A DNA stretch of 64,000 bases. It comes from Macquaria australasica. Its lineage: Eukaryota > Chordata > Actinopteri > Centrarchiformes > Percichthyidae. A program made the position numbers and the translations under genes. The stretch is from positions 1,878,740 to 1,942,739 of the forward strand of contig SEMN01000046.1 of NCBI GenBank assembly GCA_005408345.1. Reading direction: 5' to 3'. Positions 1-11,764 of this stretch are shown one piece after another; the first letter of the stretch is position 1, and each line of letters starts with the position of its first letter. The notes under the pieces were generated by a model that was given only the letters and a program-made list of their open reading frames with translations, searched no databases and was not told the DNA's origin.

Positions 1-3000
1 AATAGCATCTTTAGAGTGGTTAATCAGAGGAGAGGTTGAGGAGAGTGTCAGAGTGTCAGGCTGGCTCCGGTGAAGAGTCCTCGAGCCCTCACTCTTTCTG
101 TGTTGACACCTCTTAACCTCAGTCTATCATCTCTCACACTCACAAACTCCACTTCTATTGACACTCGTCCCCCCGCAGCTCTCCAAAGACCCGAGGAGAA
201 TCCACTACAGTGATTGTCCGTGTGAGGGGAGCCTCGGAGCCTGCAGAGAAGAAAGGATTATATAATGCGCCGACATACAGAACACCATCATGTGATCGGA
301 TTTAGCGGTTGTTTGGTTCCTTTTCCCTGACGGTTCTGGATGGATAAAAGAGAGAGAGAGAGAAAAAAAGCGACAGAGAGAATGATAGATTAACAAACTG
401 AACAAATCTGTCAGCCCTTGACAGAAAATGCTGAATCCTCACGTGCATCAACTTGTAAATTAATCTCTCCCTCTTTGTCTTCTCACACCAGGAAGTGTAC
501 GGGATCTGTGTCCACCACTGTCACTGGCTAGTGTAAGTGGGGTCAGGAGCTCAGGGTCAACTGAGAAGAGGTCAAAGGTCATAGAGCAGTGGGTCTTGTT
601 AAAATACCTTTTAGCCTCCTTCAGGGATATTATGTAATGGCTTTGGGAATAGGTTAGGTTCCAGGTTGACTGTTTTGTGGTGGAGACCGGATGATATATG
701 TGTTCTGCTTTATGCCAGATGTATATTCATTACCCTTTTTAAGAAATCAGGATGCAAAGGAAGTGCTTGGGGGGGGGGAGGGGGCAAGACTAGAGGGGTC
801 ACATGTAAGAGGTCACGTATACGTATGTGTTTTTCTGGAGTATCTTTGTTTTGGAAGATGCACCTTCCAGGAAACGATCATCTTGTATAACACCTCTGAG
901 GGTTCTCAGCCTGTGTACTAAGACATAAGGGTTTTTCTTTGTGTTGCTAATTAAAATATTCAGGAGCTCATCTTGTAAGACACGTCTATTTTGTATGTTT
1001 TCCTCTTGGACTGTCGCACAGGCTCACCCGAAGAGGCTAGCGAAAAACTGGATTGTGCTGATCAATATATTGGAGACATTTGAATATCAATGCAGTGAGC
1101 AGGCTGTCTTCAATCTTAATTTTTAATATGGTGATAATAAGTGTATTAATTTTCATAACTTTCATTCAATAGCCTTGGAATATGAGCGATGGTGGCCCAT
1201 TTTTGCGCGGAGAATATGCATCTCTCTCCTCTGTGTTGCCATTGATCTCTCCTGTGCCGTTTCTCCCCCTCGCTTTGTCCTCCAGTCTCTCCCTCTTTCC
1301 TTCCCCTGAAACCATTGCACTGTAAAATTCATCCTTATTCCCCATTTCGGCGAACTAACTGTGCGCACTACCTTTTATCAGTCCAGAACTGTTAAATTAA
1401 TAAATTGATATTGACGAGCTATCAGCCGGGGGGATAAATTATTTGGGAGCAGAAGGCTAGGGTCACATGACTTTTAGTACCCACGATTCTGTAATTGTTC
1501 CCCATGAGAAGAACCACGGTGTGATGCATTGACCCCCACCACCACCACCACTAGAAATGAACAAACATGCACACACACACACGCACACATGAAGAACTAT
1601 AAATATCCTCACATACAGTGGATTGCAGGGGCCATGGGAAAACTGATGATCATTACTGCTATCATAACCGTCATGATACAGGATGTTAGCCTGCTGGAGA
1701 TTGTATTTTATCATCACAAACAGAAGTGGAGAAACCCAGAACGTGCAGCAGCATTGAATGCAAATTATATGGAGCCAGGCTACCTGCTAAGGTGCAATGT
1801 AAAACAGTGGGATGAACCTCCCGCAGCTGATGGTCCTCGCTCTGTAACGAATGCAAATGAGAGGTGCAAGCTGGGAGGGAGGTGAGCGCTGCAGATGAAG
1901 GGGGCAGCGAGCATGTCAGAGTGCCAATCATGGAAGTGCTCTTGTTGCCCTCCGGCCATCGCTGACCTTTTGACCCTGGCCATGGCCTAAATGTCAGGGG
2001 TCACCAACCAGGGTCAGCGCAGATCACTGCAAGACCCTGGCCCAGGGATGCATCACCATGGCAACACTCTGCTCACTATAGGAGGAGAGATGGGGGGTGT
2101 TTTGCATTCTGTATGCTGAAATCATGCACACAGAAACACGTACACCATGTTGAGCATCACATCTGTGCTTTTGGGAGTCAAACTACCCCCAGGTGGTTTC
2201 CAGTGAACTAACGCACAGCTGGGCAAAATACAAAGCAACACAGAGCAAATACACTGGTTTGTCACATCCACATTAATCTTTTGGCCTGCTACAGAGGCCA
2301 TATTTTATCTGCTAAGATGGCTGCACAACCCTGCCACGCCGCTCCATTACAGGAGTCAAAGTGTTGCAAGAAAGGGAAGTATCTGAGAAGAAGAAATATC
2401 TTCTTGGAATATTTTTATGAATAGCTTGGTGGGGAAAATACTGATATTTCATTACAGAATAAATAAGAAAAATCATGTTGTTTAATTGCTACATATCTTA
2501 TTTTCAACAGGAATAAGTGAAAATGACGGGAAATAAAGAAAAAAAACTTACCACATCCACTTACATTAAGTGGTCGAAAACAGTGCTGGAGATATTCGCT
2601 TGCACCTTGCGTCATCTAGTGGTCGGATCAGACCTCTTCCTCGGCGCTGCTGCTCGGCTCCTCAGCGCGGTGAAAGAGGGGAAAAAAAAAAACCCACTAG
2701 TCTGCTTTTGTCTCCGGGGAGCTCCGGTCGATGCCTCGTCCCACCATATGTCTGATCGCAGCTGCCAATCAACAGGTCAACGCGACCCCGGGGAGGCAGA
2801 CACTGGTGGGGAGAGATCAAACAGTGGACCTCGGGGATGACAGATGCAGATGGAAAAAAAAAAAAGGCAATAAAACATTGCTTCAAAGATGGCAACGGTG
2901 CACTGGGAGGCAAATTATTGTTAACAGTAATCTGCAGAATAGCGCCTCGCATTCTGATCGATTGACTATTATGGAGCCTTTGAAGCCGAGGTAACGCCAG

Positions 3001-3365
3001 ACTATTGTTCATGGTGGGACACAACCAGAAAATAGCAGCTGGTTTTGGTTCAACTATAGCGCTTCCTAAGCCTTAAATACTACTTACTTCTATGCAATCA
3101 TGCTTTCTAATAGACTTGCAATTTGGACTCCTCCAGGCTTTGGGCCTATTGAGAGTTAATCATTCAGTTGCAGTCGCACCACGTTGAAACGTACATTTCT
3201 GAGAAATAAGGCAAATAATTAAGTGAATAAAATCAAACAAATACTAAATATTTTATTTTAAAAAACATGTGGTTGTCCATGAATTACTTTAGACCGTCTA
3301 CTTCATATATTTGTGAAATAGGTTTTTTGGAAGTGGACATAAACGCTCTCTTTTACCTTCTTTCT

Positions 3366-3610
3366 TCATCAGTATCAGAATCAGCTTTATTGGCCAAGTA
3401 TGTGTGTTTACACAAAGGCTACAAGGAATTTGACTCCGGTTTTAAATTGCTCTCAGTGTGCTTACACACTTACACACAAATTTACAGGAAGATAAGAGAC
3501 ATACAGCTAAAAACAAGGACAAGCTGAACAAAGACAGGTAAACATACACATTTCACTGTAATGTACATACAAGAAATAGATGTAAAAAGCAACAATGAAC
3601 AACATACAAT
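3366..3610 (+). repeat. Dispersed repeat, copy A
   Basis: It begins with a run like ATCAGAATCAGCTTTATTGG followed by CCAAGTATGTG, and contains CAAGGAATTTGACTCCGG. The same order of motifs is found on the opposite strand at about 9590-9847. The two copies can be matched by eye from the start, through TTTACAGGAAGATA, to about the AGCAACA motif. This resembles a very common fish interspersed repeat, but I cannot assign its family. The outer edges are approximate. Confidence 0.7.
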
Positions 3611-4986
3611 GTCTATAAACAAGTCAAGTGTTTCTGTAAATTGTAACCAAATACAAATAGTGCTAAGGAATAAATACTGAATGATTAATGTAATAGAAGA
3701 TAGATGCATGTATACATGTCTATACAGTATATACAGCATGCAGGATTTATATTTGACAATGGTGGTGATGGATAAAATGTTAAAGCACTGTGTATATTAA
3801 ACTAAATATATAATGTTGCTATACATGTTTCTATACATGTTTTTTTTATAATTATTATCAAGCATATTATTATTTTTAATAATAGTTTACAGAATAGAGA
3901 ACGGACATAATGTTTTTCTTACTCTTTTTACATTTATACCCAAAATATAGTGCAACATCAGCCAGACGAAGTCCAGTTGAAAGAATGGCATGGACACAAA
4001 TTAGTGCTGGACCACAAACCACAAATCAATCAGGATTTGTGCTGAACACTTGAACTGGTTACTATCTCTGAGTTTAAAAAAAAAAATCTGTTGAATAGAC
4101 GAAAGTAAGCCCCTAAAAGCTGACAATATTCAAAGATGATTTCTTATATCGTGAGATGTTTTAGAGCTCTGCAGCTCTAACTGGGCTAAAGTCAGGTCTA
4201 TGTATCAGCCAAAGACCACATCAGTAAATTAAAAAGATGTGGTTTGTAGGGTTTAAAGTGTGCTTGGAGACATGCGAACACATTATTTTAATATTTACAC
4301 CGAACAAAAATCCCCAGATGTCAAAATGGTTCTTTCATCATTATTCATTTTTAAAATGCATTTCTTCAAGATTTCAGGTAAACTATTTTTTCAGGGAATT
4401 AAGGCTACAAATTAAAATTTAAACGTTAGTTTATAACACCTTTAGTAAAGTTATTCATATACCTGTAATTGGTGTAAATGTAACCAGCTATAACCAGTGT
4501 TACTGGGTGAATATCTTATGAATCTAATAAGAGTCATGAAGACCAAAGCAAGATACTATAGATTCTGCAATTACAGAAAATGATTCAGTTCACTTTATTT
4601 TAAAAAGGTGTTTTCTACAGTGCTGCTAGTGAAATATAATACACACAATATGAGCTACAAGCTGAAATCCAAGGCAACCTCTATGTATTTGCACGTACAG
4701 GTTCAGGCTTCATCCTGTGTTATGCAAATTGTTGTATGTTGAGTCTATAGTCAAATCAATGAGATGCATGTAAGCTAATGGGAATCAGCTTTGGAATGCT
4801 GCTGTAAATGTGTTGTATTAAAACACGGCCATAATGTTTCATCGCCATCTCAGCAGGACTGATCTTCTTAGCTCACTCTCTGCTAATCAGGAACAAGTCT
4901 TTGTGCCTTAATCTACGGCCCCCTGCACCCTTCCGCCCATCCCATTAGATTAACAAAATGACATGTACATATGAACACACACAAAA

Positions 4987-4987
<1 letters not shown>

Positions 4988-5029
<42 letters not shown>
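4988..5029. repeat. (CA)n microsatellite
   Basis: An uninterrupted CA dinucleotide run of about 42 bp. Confidence 0.95.
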
Positions 5030-5032
<3 letters not shown>

Positions 5033-5346
5033 CTCATGACCTCAATCTCATTCTCCTAGAAAGGTAGTTAATTATAATTTTGTGTGAGGTTGTTGAACAT
5101 ATTTTGGTGCTATTTACAGTTTTTTAACAGTTTTTTTGCACATGTATGACAGGAAAAACATGATAAAAAATGTCTCTTTAAGGTAAATCTATTTCAGATG
5201 CTAATATATTATCACTCAGCAAGCGTCATACTTCACACTAATGTTGTTATTTGGACAATTGCGTGTGTACAAAGTGTGTTCTGCAAGAGTTTTAGGAGTT
5301 GAATGTGTGTGAATTGTAAACTCTTGCACGTGGATGTGTTTGTATG

Positions 5347-5348
<2 letters not shown>

Positions 5349-5377
<29 letters not shown>
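5349..5377. repeat. (TG)n microsatellite
   Basis: An uninterrupted TG dinucleotide run of about 29 bp. Confidence 0.95.
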
Positions 5378-5379
<2 letters not shown>

Positions 5380-6455
5380 AGCAAACATATGCAACCAAAT
5401 TAAAGCCTTAAAGCTGGTGAATTGAAGAGGATTTGATGCAGAGAGCAATTCATGGGAATTAAGCAAATTAGGTCTCCAATTAGCTGCTCACATTGAATAG
5501 GAAGATTTGGCGAACAAAAATTAATTAGATGGATTTGTCATTGTTCTAATGAGCATCGCCAGAAATAACACACTCTCTCTCTCTCTTAAGCTTTATCCCT
5601 CTGACATATTATTGTCTGTTTAGAATCTAATTTCATGTCAAATATTGCCTCATTCAAATATTCAATCATTTGCAAATAAGGAGCCCACATGAGCTGAGAC
5701 AAACAAACTTCAGAAAAGTCAATGTATGACCTAATCCTCTTAGGCTGGAGCACTGTAGATGTAAATGCCAACCTTTGCAAGTCAGAGAGGAATTTCACTA
5801 TTGATGTGAGAGGCGGACAGGTGAAAATTGACTTGATTCTTATTATGACAATATTTTGGAGTCATCTCATAACTGAAGAGACAGCTTCAGTTATTCATTT
5901 TTAGGGTGTCCCTTTTATGATGTGTGGCTTTTATTATTTCAAAAAATCCCACACATAGATCTTAACATTAAGATGTGAACTGTATTCATTTTAACAGTGA
6001 CTCTGTGTTCAACGTAAACTTTAGTATATCTTTCATGTGTGTTTCTGCCCTGACTGGCTCCTCTTCTTAACAAATACAGACTCCCTAAAAAAGCCCCCCC
6101 CTCCCACCTCTCTCCAATAAATCAGCGTCCCCTCCCCTCCCTCTCTCCCTGCCTCCTTCCCTTTCCTCTGCTTCCTTCATCCCTGACCTCCCGTGGTCCT
6201 CCTCTTTCCGCAGCAGCGGTTGCGGATTACACTGTGTGATAAGCTTCCCATTTCTTGAAACTATTTGGGATTGCTCAGATTATCTGGCCTCATATCCTTG
6301 GGAGTCGGCTTTGGAAAGCCCGATTTTAGTCTCTTAAGGCAGAAGATTTTGCATCCCGACAGCTTTGACTAATTAGCATCTAACGCCGGGTGGTATTTTA
6401 GCATTGGGCTCACTTTTAGTACTATCTGCACGCACAGGCAAGTGCACCCACCCAC

Positions 6456-6458
<3 letters not shown>

Positions 6459-6499
<41 letters not shown>
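6459..6499. repeat. (CA)n microsatellite
   Basis: A CA dinucleotide run of about 41 bp, about 290 bp past the foxq2 stop codon on its 3' side. Confidence 0.95.
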
Positions 6500-6501
<2 letters not shown>

Positions 6502-6639
6502 AGGCAGCTGATTAAAAACCTCACAAGGTGTTGAATTCAATATGATTTAATGAGATTATAACAAAACGTGTTTTTGTTATCCTAAAAACATTCAGAATAC
6601 AAATGAAAGAAGTGCAGTAGCTTCATAAGATTCATACAT

Positions 6640-6645
6640 TTTATT
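6640..6645 (-). terminator. foxq2: Candidate foxq2 polyadenylation signal
   Basis: The plus strand reads TTTATT, so the minus strand has AATAAA. It lies about 145 bp past the foxq2 stop codon, which would give a short 3' UTR. This is motif evidence only. Confidence 0.5.
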
Positions 6646-6789
6646 TAATCATTGAACACCCTAAAATCACTTTGCCTTTAGATTGCAGAATATAATGTAA
6701 CATTGTCCAAGTCCACTTCAAGTTTAACATCACCTAATGACATATTCATTAGCAAATATGATACCTTAAAAAATACAAACTATTCACTC

Positions 6790-8351
6790 TCAGGGTAGGG
6801 AAGCACGCAGGCCCAGGTGGAGACCCACTTGTGGCTGCACACTGGACCATGGCCAGTAGAGTCTGGGTGCCAAGCAGGACAGAGGGAGTGTTTGGGCTTG
6901 GGGGCAGCACCAACAGGTCGTTCTGTGGAGCTGGGCGAGGGCAGGGTAGTAGGGGGAGCTCAGGGTGGTAAGGGGGAGCTGTCCTGCCACCCTGCGTACT
7001 CTCCGCCGCACCCTCCGGCAGTGGTAGTCCCCGTTAGAAAAGTCCTGGTAGTTTGATGGATGAATTGCCCAGAAGTGGCCTTTACCGTTGTCACTGCGGC
7101 CTGCTTTGATGAAGCAGTCGTTCAGGGACAAGTTGTGACGCACGCTGTTCCTCCAGTTTTTGTCCTGTTGGAGCAAGTAAAGAAAAGAAATCTGGTTAAA
7201 AGCTGAAAACTAAGTAAGAGTTAAACAATTGGGAGTCGCCAATTGAAAATGAACATAGGTGGCCATTAAGTATCACTGATCCTCCTCAGGATGTCACCTT
7301 GTCCTGTTGTTGGCAGGGTGCGCGATAGCGTGTCAAGACCGTGTATGATCGCAGTAAGACACAACACCCTGAGTTACCTTTTTAGCACGTCAAACCAGTG
7401 ATCAACTTTAATCCACCAGGCGACGTCCAATCTGTTGTTGCACCTGGTGAAGGAAGAGGCAGTTTGCAACCTAGCAACAGGATTACTTTATTTGTGAATT
7501 TGCCAACAAGAAGATCATCTAGTGTCCCAGCCAGCACCTAATTGCCTAACCACTCAGACAGATTACCTGTGCCAAGTAGGTCACATCACTTGTGAAAATG
7601 GCTGCCGCATTATCTTTCAGCGACTGAACGAAACATGCCGAAGACTTTGGGTAAACACGCTTTCTCGTTAGCCGTCTCATGATTGCCTTGGCAGTAGCTG
7701 AGACGAGCCCCACAGACAGAGATCCTCTTTATCGTAGCTTTTACGCATTCTGAATTCCTGCACAACTACAACTATTGTTTTGTCACAGTGCCATATATGT
7801 AGATCTCTGCCTGTCAGGTAAATAACACAAGATAACTGACGTGAACATACCTTACTCTTGAAGTAAGGGTAGTGGTCCATGATCCACTGGTAGATGTCAC
7901 ATAGCAGCAGTTTCTTCTGCTCTGATGCCAGGATTGCCTTGGAGATGAGTGCGATGTACGACTGGTTGGGTTTGTCCGCAGACTTCTCTGGACTGCTGCT
8001 GGTAGATGTGGTGGTGGTCACTTCCTCCTCCTCCTCCCCCTCCTCTTGTTGTTCTTCATCCCCCTCCTCTTCTTTGACTTTCCTTTCTTCAGTCTCTGAC
8101 CTCTGTAGCCGCTTCTCCTGTGTCTCAGAGCGAATCGCCACCTCTTCGGGTTTAGGATTCTGATGATTTGGCATGTTGTTCGCTGTCTGCTCGGCTGCAC
8201 GACTTCCTGTCGCTTCTTCTTTGGAACCTTTGACTCCTTTATTGAACAGAAGGTAGTCAATAGTGAAGCTCAGTCCCAGCCTTTCTCTGCCACCGGTGCG
8301 GCTGCTTCTGTCCTCCATTGTCATCTCTGAATTAAGATACCTCAGGCTCAT
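6790..8351 (-). CDS. foxq2: Forkhead box transcription factor FoxQ2
   Basis: Two coding exons on the minus strand: 8351-7851 and 7164-6790, joined in phase 0 by a 686-bp GT-AG intron, giving 291 aa. The forkhead domain spans about residues 127-218. Its first part (KPNQSYIALISKAIL) lies in exon 1, and the recognition-helix part (NWRNSVRHNLSLN, then KGHFWAIHP) in exon 2. This helix, the FIKAGRSDNGKGHFW stretch and the basic RRVRRRVRR tail after it fit FoxQ2 better than other Fox classes. Near the N-terminus, FTIDYLL (residues 29-35) resembles an EH1 Groucho-binding motif, as reported for FoxQ2 proteins. Residues 88-115 are strongly acidic. The start is the first ATG of the open frame; a second ATG at residue 10 could also serve. 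FoxQ2 is a nuclear DNA-binding factor; the zebrafish gene is reported to specify blue cones. The class call is firm, the exact start less so. Confidence 0.9.
7165..7850 (-). other. foxq2: foxq2 intron
   Basis: This intron splits the forkhead domain between the codons for SK and DKNW. On the minus strand the donor reads GTATGT and the acceptor CTCCAACAG. The two flanking frames join to give an uninterrupted, family-typical forkhead. I see no second gene inside. Confidence 0.88.
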
Positions 8352-8772
8352 TACAGAGGTTTTATTGGTTCCAAACTGGCTGAATATGTTTCAGGTGAGA
8401 AATGAAAAGTGTCTCTCCAAAGAGTCTTCTCAGAAGTTTGTGTCTGAGTTTCACAGCATGGCCATTTTCTTTTAGAGTGCAGGACCCTTCATAAACTGAA
8501 CGCCTCAATGCCCCTCGCTTCTTCCGCCGAAGTCTTACTGCTGACAAGATCACAGATAAAGATGAGCCTCTCAACTGTTGTTAACCTTGACGGGCTCACG
8601 AGCGACACAGCCTCAACCTGTGGAAATGACGTCAGTCTATAAGACTAAATACGGCAACAAATTTAGATTAAATGTTTTCGCCTCTCTGACAAACCTGACA
8701 ATCAAAACTACTTTCTCAACAGCCTTTTGCTCCTGAATCAAAGAGTTGTGCTTCCCGGTTGTGAAGGTGACT

Positions 8773-8781
8773 CTATTTATA
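8773..8781 (-). promoter_or_regulatory. foxq2: Candidate TATA box of foxq2
   Basis: The minus strand reads TATAAATAG, a strong TATA match. It lies about 420 bp upstream of the first foxq2 ATG, so transcription could begin near 8745 with a 5' UTR of about 390 nt. No transcript data support this. Confidence 0.5.
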
Positions 8782-8858
8782 TGACTGTGAATTTATCCCT
8801 CACAGAAAGGGGCAAAGAAGGCACAGGGGAGGTCCAGGTAGGGGGTCTCAATTGAGGC

Positions 8859-8864
8859 GGATTA
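8859..8864 (-). promoter_or_regulatory. Candidate CRX/OTX homeodomain site
   Basis: The minus strand reads TAATCC, the classical OTX/CRX core, about 80 bp upstream of the foxq2 TATA box. A related TAATCT lies a little further upstream. Six bases occur often by chance; the position and the reported cone role of FoxQ2 are the only reasons to list it. Confidence 0.25.
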
Positions 8865-11690
8865 TTTTTATTAACCTAAGCAAATCTTTGTAATTACGGG
8901 AGATTAAACACTCAAGATTTAGTAAGACATGGTGTGCAAAGGATGGATGCAGGAGAATCAAAGGCCTTTTAGATACCAGTGTTATCCTGTTAAAGTTGTT
9001 TTGTCCATGGGGACGCTGTCCAAAGAATTACTTCAATTACCAATGAGCAGTAATTAATGGGTCAAGTTCAATGTTTTGGAGACAAAACACGTTCAGCCGA
9101 GTCTCCTTTTTTGGAAAGAGCACAAATGTACTCTGCAGGCATTGATAGTCACAAGGTAACAGAACAGTAAAGTTTATGACTGAAAAATCAAATGAATTCA
9201 TTCCCTTTTGTTGACATGATCTGTTTTTAACTTGTGTCTCCTGTGACCTTTATTCCAAATTCTTGCCAACTATTATTAAAAGTTAGCCACTGGAAATGTT
9301 TAAGTTTTTTCAAATATAAAACCAAAATATACTAACATAAGTGATGTGGTTTTTCTGCTTGTGAGTGAGTTCAACAATTATAATCTTAGATATCTTTTAA
9401 GATCAGAGATCCAAACTGAAATGACTCTGCACTTCTACAGTGTATTGTATTATATTGTATTCTTTAATTGTGTCATTAATATTTGACTGGCTAATTATGG
9501 TTTATTTTTCATAAAGTACATTTCCCTCAATTTAAGGAAACAGGTATTGCATAATGCACTTTATCTCTGTTTAATTATTTTAACTTTTCATATTACATTT
9601 TACATTACAAGTTGTTGGTCAATGTTGCTATTTTTAATACATTTATGTGTACTCCCATTTCTCACTTACTTATAGTTCTATGTTTAGTTTTATCTATCCT
9701 TGTCCAGCTTTGTATTTTTCTGCTGTCTATCTTCCTGTAAATAGTTCTGTGTGTAACACTGAGAGCAACTTAAAACCGGAGTCAAATTCCTTGTATGTGT
9801 ACACAAACTTGGCCAATGAAGCTGATTCATATTCTGATTCTGATTGATTGTGATGATGTTTTAATGACAACGATGAACTGACGTTTAGCTTGTTTTTGAT
9901 GTTTATGTTATGATATACAGGTCAAACATCTACACATCAGACCCTTGTGAATTACGCTTTTGAATGTCCACATGAATTGTGGATTTTATCTTTACACTCT
10001 TGATACATCCAGCATTTGAATAATTAAAATTTGTACTGTGAACTGAGTTTTTAAAGCCAAAGGTCCTTAAGTGTTTTTGACCAATTATGAGGTTTACTAA
10101 AGCACCTAATCCATCTTAAAATGTGGTGTTATTTAACCACTTGACTCATACCCAAAATGTGCCTCTAATTTCCCCATAAGTAAGATCAAAGTCATATAAA
10201 ACATTTTTAAAAATGTTCAACACCACATTGCATACATATTCTGTATCTGCTCCTTCTAGCGCTTCAGTGAAGCTATGTCACACTTTCAAGTGTGTGAAAT
10301 GTTTAAATCCTAGATGCCATTTACAGGGTTGCAGTGTTACATCAAATGGAAAGTTATCAATGTCAATTATTTCCATGTTATATATTCTATGAATATCTGG
10401 GATCTGAAGCAAATAAAGGTCTAGTTTTAACAGTGTCTGTGTACATGAGTTATACTGATGGACTTGTTAACTGTCAGTTGTGGAGATTGAGACCCCACCC
10501 CCACCATGTTACCCTCAGCTGTCATCACATTAGTCCAGATAACAGTAATAGTACAGTATCTGGACAAATCTGCTTTGTTCTGTCTGAATTAAATGATAGT
10601 CAGGTCAAATCATGGACCATATTGCCCTCTTCTGTTTAAATAGTAGAACATGTAATACATACACAGCAGAGAGCACTGTGCTGCCTTTATATCAGCAAGC
10701 TTTTGTATTGTAATCAGCTTTATTAATTTATATGTAGGCTATGTTCTATTAGTTAAAGAAAATATGAACCAACATTAGAACTGTAAAAATAGTAGCCTGT
10801 ATTGTAGAGAACATACCAAGCTGTAATTTGGGTCTGCATTTGTGAACTACATTTAGACAGGCGTATGAAAATAACCGAATCCTATATTTCCTATATCCTA
10901 TACATTTTATTTATAAATCATCATCATAGATAACCTTTTCCATCAAGCAGCATAGTGGCAAAACCAGCTGTCCTTTTGAATACACAGTGTTGCTTTATTG
11001 ACTTTTCACATCCAAAGTAAAGCCAAAACAAAAATACGCCATGTTATTACATGATACTGCAATTCCTTCAATTGATTTTTGTGTTTCCATGGGGCTATTA
11101 TTTGCCACATACGAGGAGCTTGTGGAAAAGCAGGGCTGGATCACTTGAGGGAGTATACATTTGTCCTTAGCACACTTATTTCTATTTTGCTAAACGCGTG
11201 ACACAACGTGGTATTTGTGTTTTAGACAGGGTATGACTGGTCTGATACTTCGACGTGTGCGTGTGTTTCGTTAATTACTCATTTCAATTCAATTATGAGC
11301 ATACCCCAGACAAAGCATTAACTCCGCATCTCACGGCGGGGCGCAGGACCTGAAACGGAGTATTTTGCTCGGACGGGGATTGAACAGACCATGCGACCTG
11401 GTCCACTTGACACACCGTGCTTTACATTCACGTTGAATTTAAACAGTTTTTAAGACACGCGTTCACAATACCTCAATACTATAAAACCGAAACATCATGG
11501 GTATCAAAATACTTTGAAACGTGGTATCATTAATGGACAGTGAGGCCTATTTTGGAGATGAAACCTGTCTCTTAGTATTTTTTAAAAAGTTGCACTGTAA
11601 CTTTAAAACACAGTGGTCCCGCCCATTTTACATGTATCGCTTCGGGCTCTGGTTAAAACCGCGCCGTGGTTGGCTGAGGCCACCCGTCTA
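8865..11690. other. Intergenic region between foxq2 and pias4
   Basis: The two genes are divergent, so this AT-rich stretch lies upstream of both. No coding exon is supported. It contains the inverted dispersed repeat copy at about 9590-9847 and otherwise shows nothing I can name. Confidence 0.6.
9590..9847 (-). repeat. Dispersed repeat, copy B
   Basis: This is the reverse-strand partner of the copy at 3366-3610. On the minus strand it reads AATCAGCTTCATTGGCCAAG, then CAAGGAATTTGACTCCGG, then TTTACAGGAAGATAG, in the same order. The inner edge is approximate. It is a dispersed interspersed repeat of uncertain family. Confidence 0.7.
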
Positions 11691-11764
11691 TCAAAGCAGA
11701 CTCTGCGTTTCATTGGTGGATGACTAGCCGTCGTCTCTGACTCTCGCGGTACTGCTGCACGAAG
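11690..11764 (+). promoter_or_regulatory. pias4: pias4 promoter and 5' UTR region
   Basis: This GC-richer stretch ends at the pias4 ATG. It contains ATTGG (11711-11715), an inverted CCAAT box. The start codon sits inside AAGATGGCGGCCG (11762-11774), a strong YY1-type site of the sort seen at the translation start of many housekeeping genes. No TATA box is evident. The transcription start is not determined. Confidence 0.5.

Larger units (their letters stand above)
1..6639. other. Non-coding region downstream of foxq2
   Basis: No coding exon could be supported here. The open frames are short, none joins to a neighbour by plausible splice sites, and none gives a recognisable protein. The stretch holds three dinucleotide microsatellites, one dispersed repeat copy (3366-3610), pyrimidine-rich DNA around 6090-6200, and a GC-richer patch at about 1790-2070 with nuclear-receptor-like half sites. 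The last part, next to 6640, is the 3' flank of foxq2, which is transcribed leftward. Confidence 0.6.

Noticed and set aside
1529..1885. A 118-codon open frame in the left intergenic region
   Set aside because: It begins in ACC/CAC repeats, has no family features, and has competing open frames on the other strand. It has no supporting splice partners.
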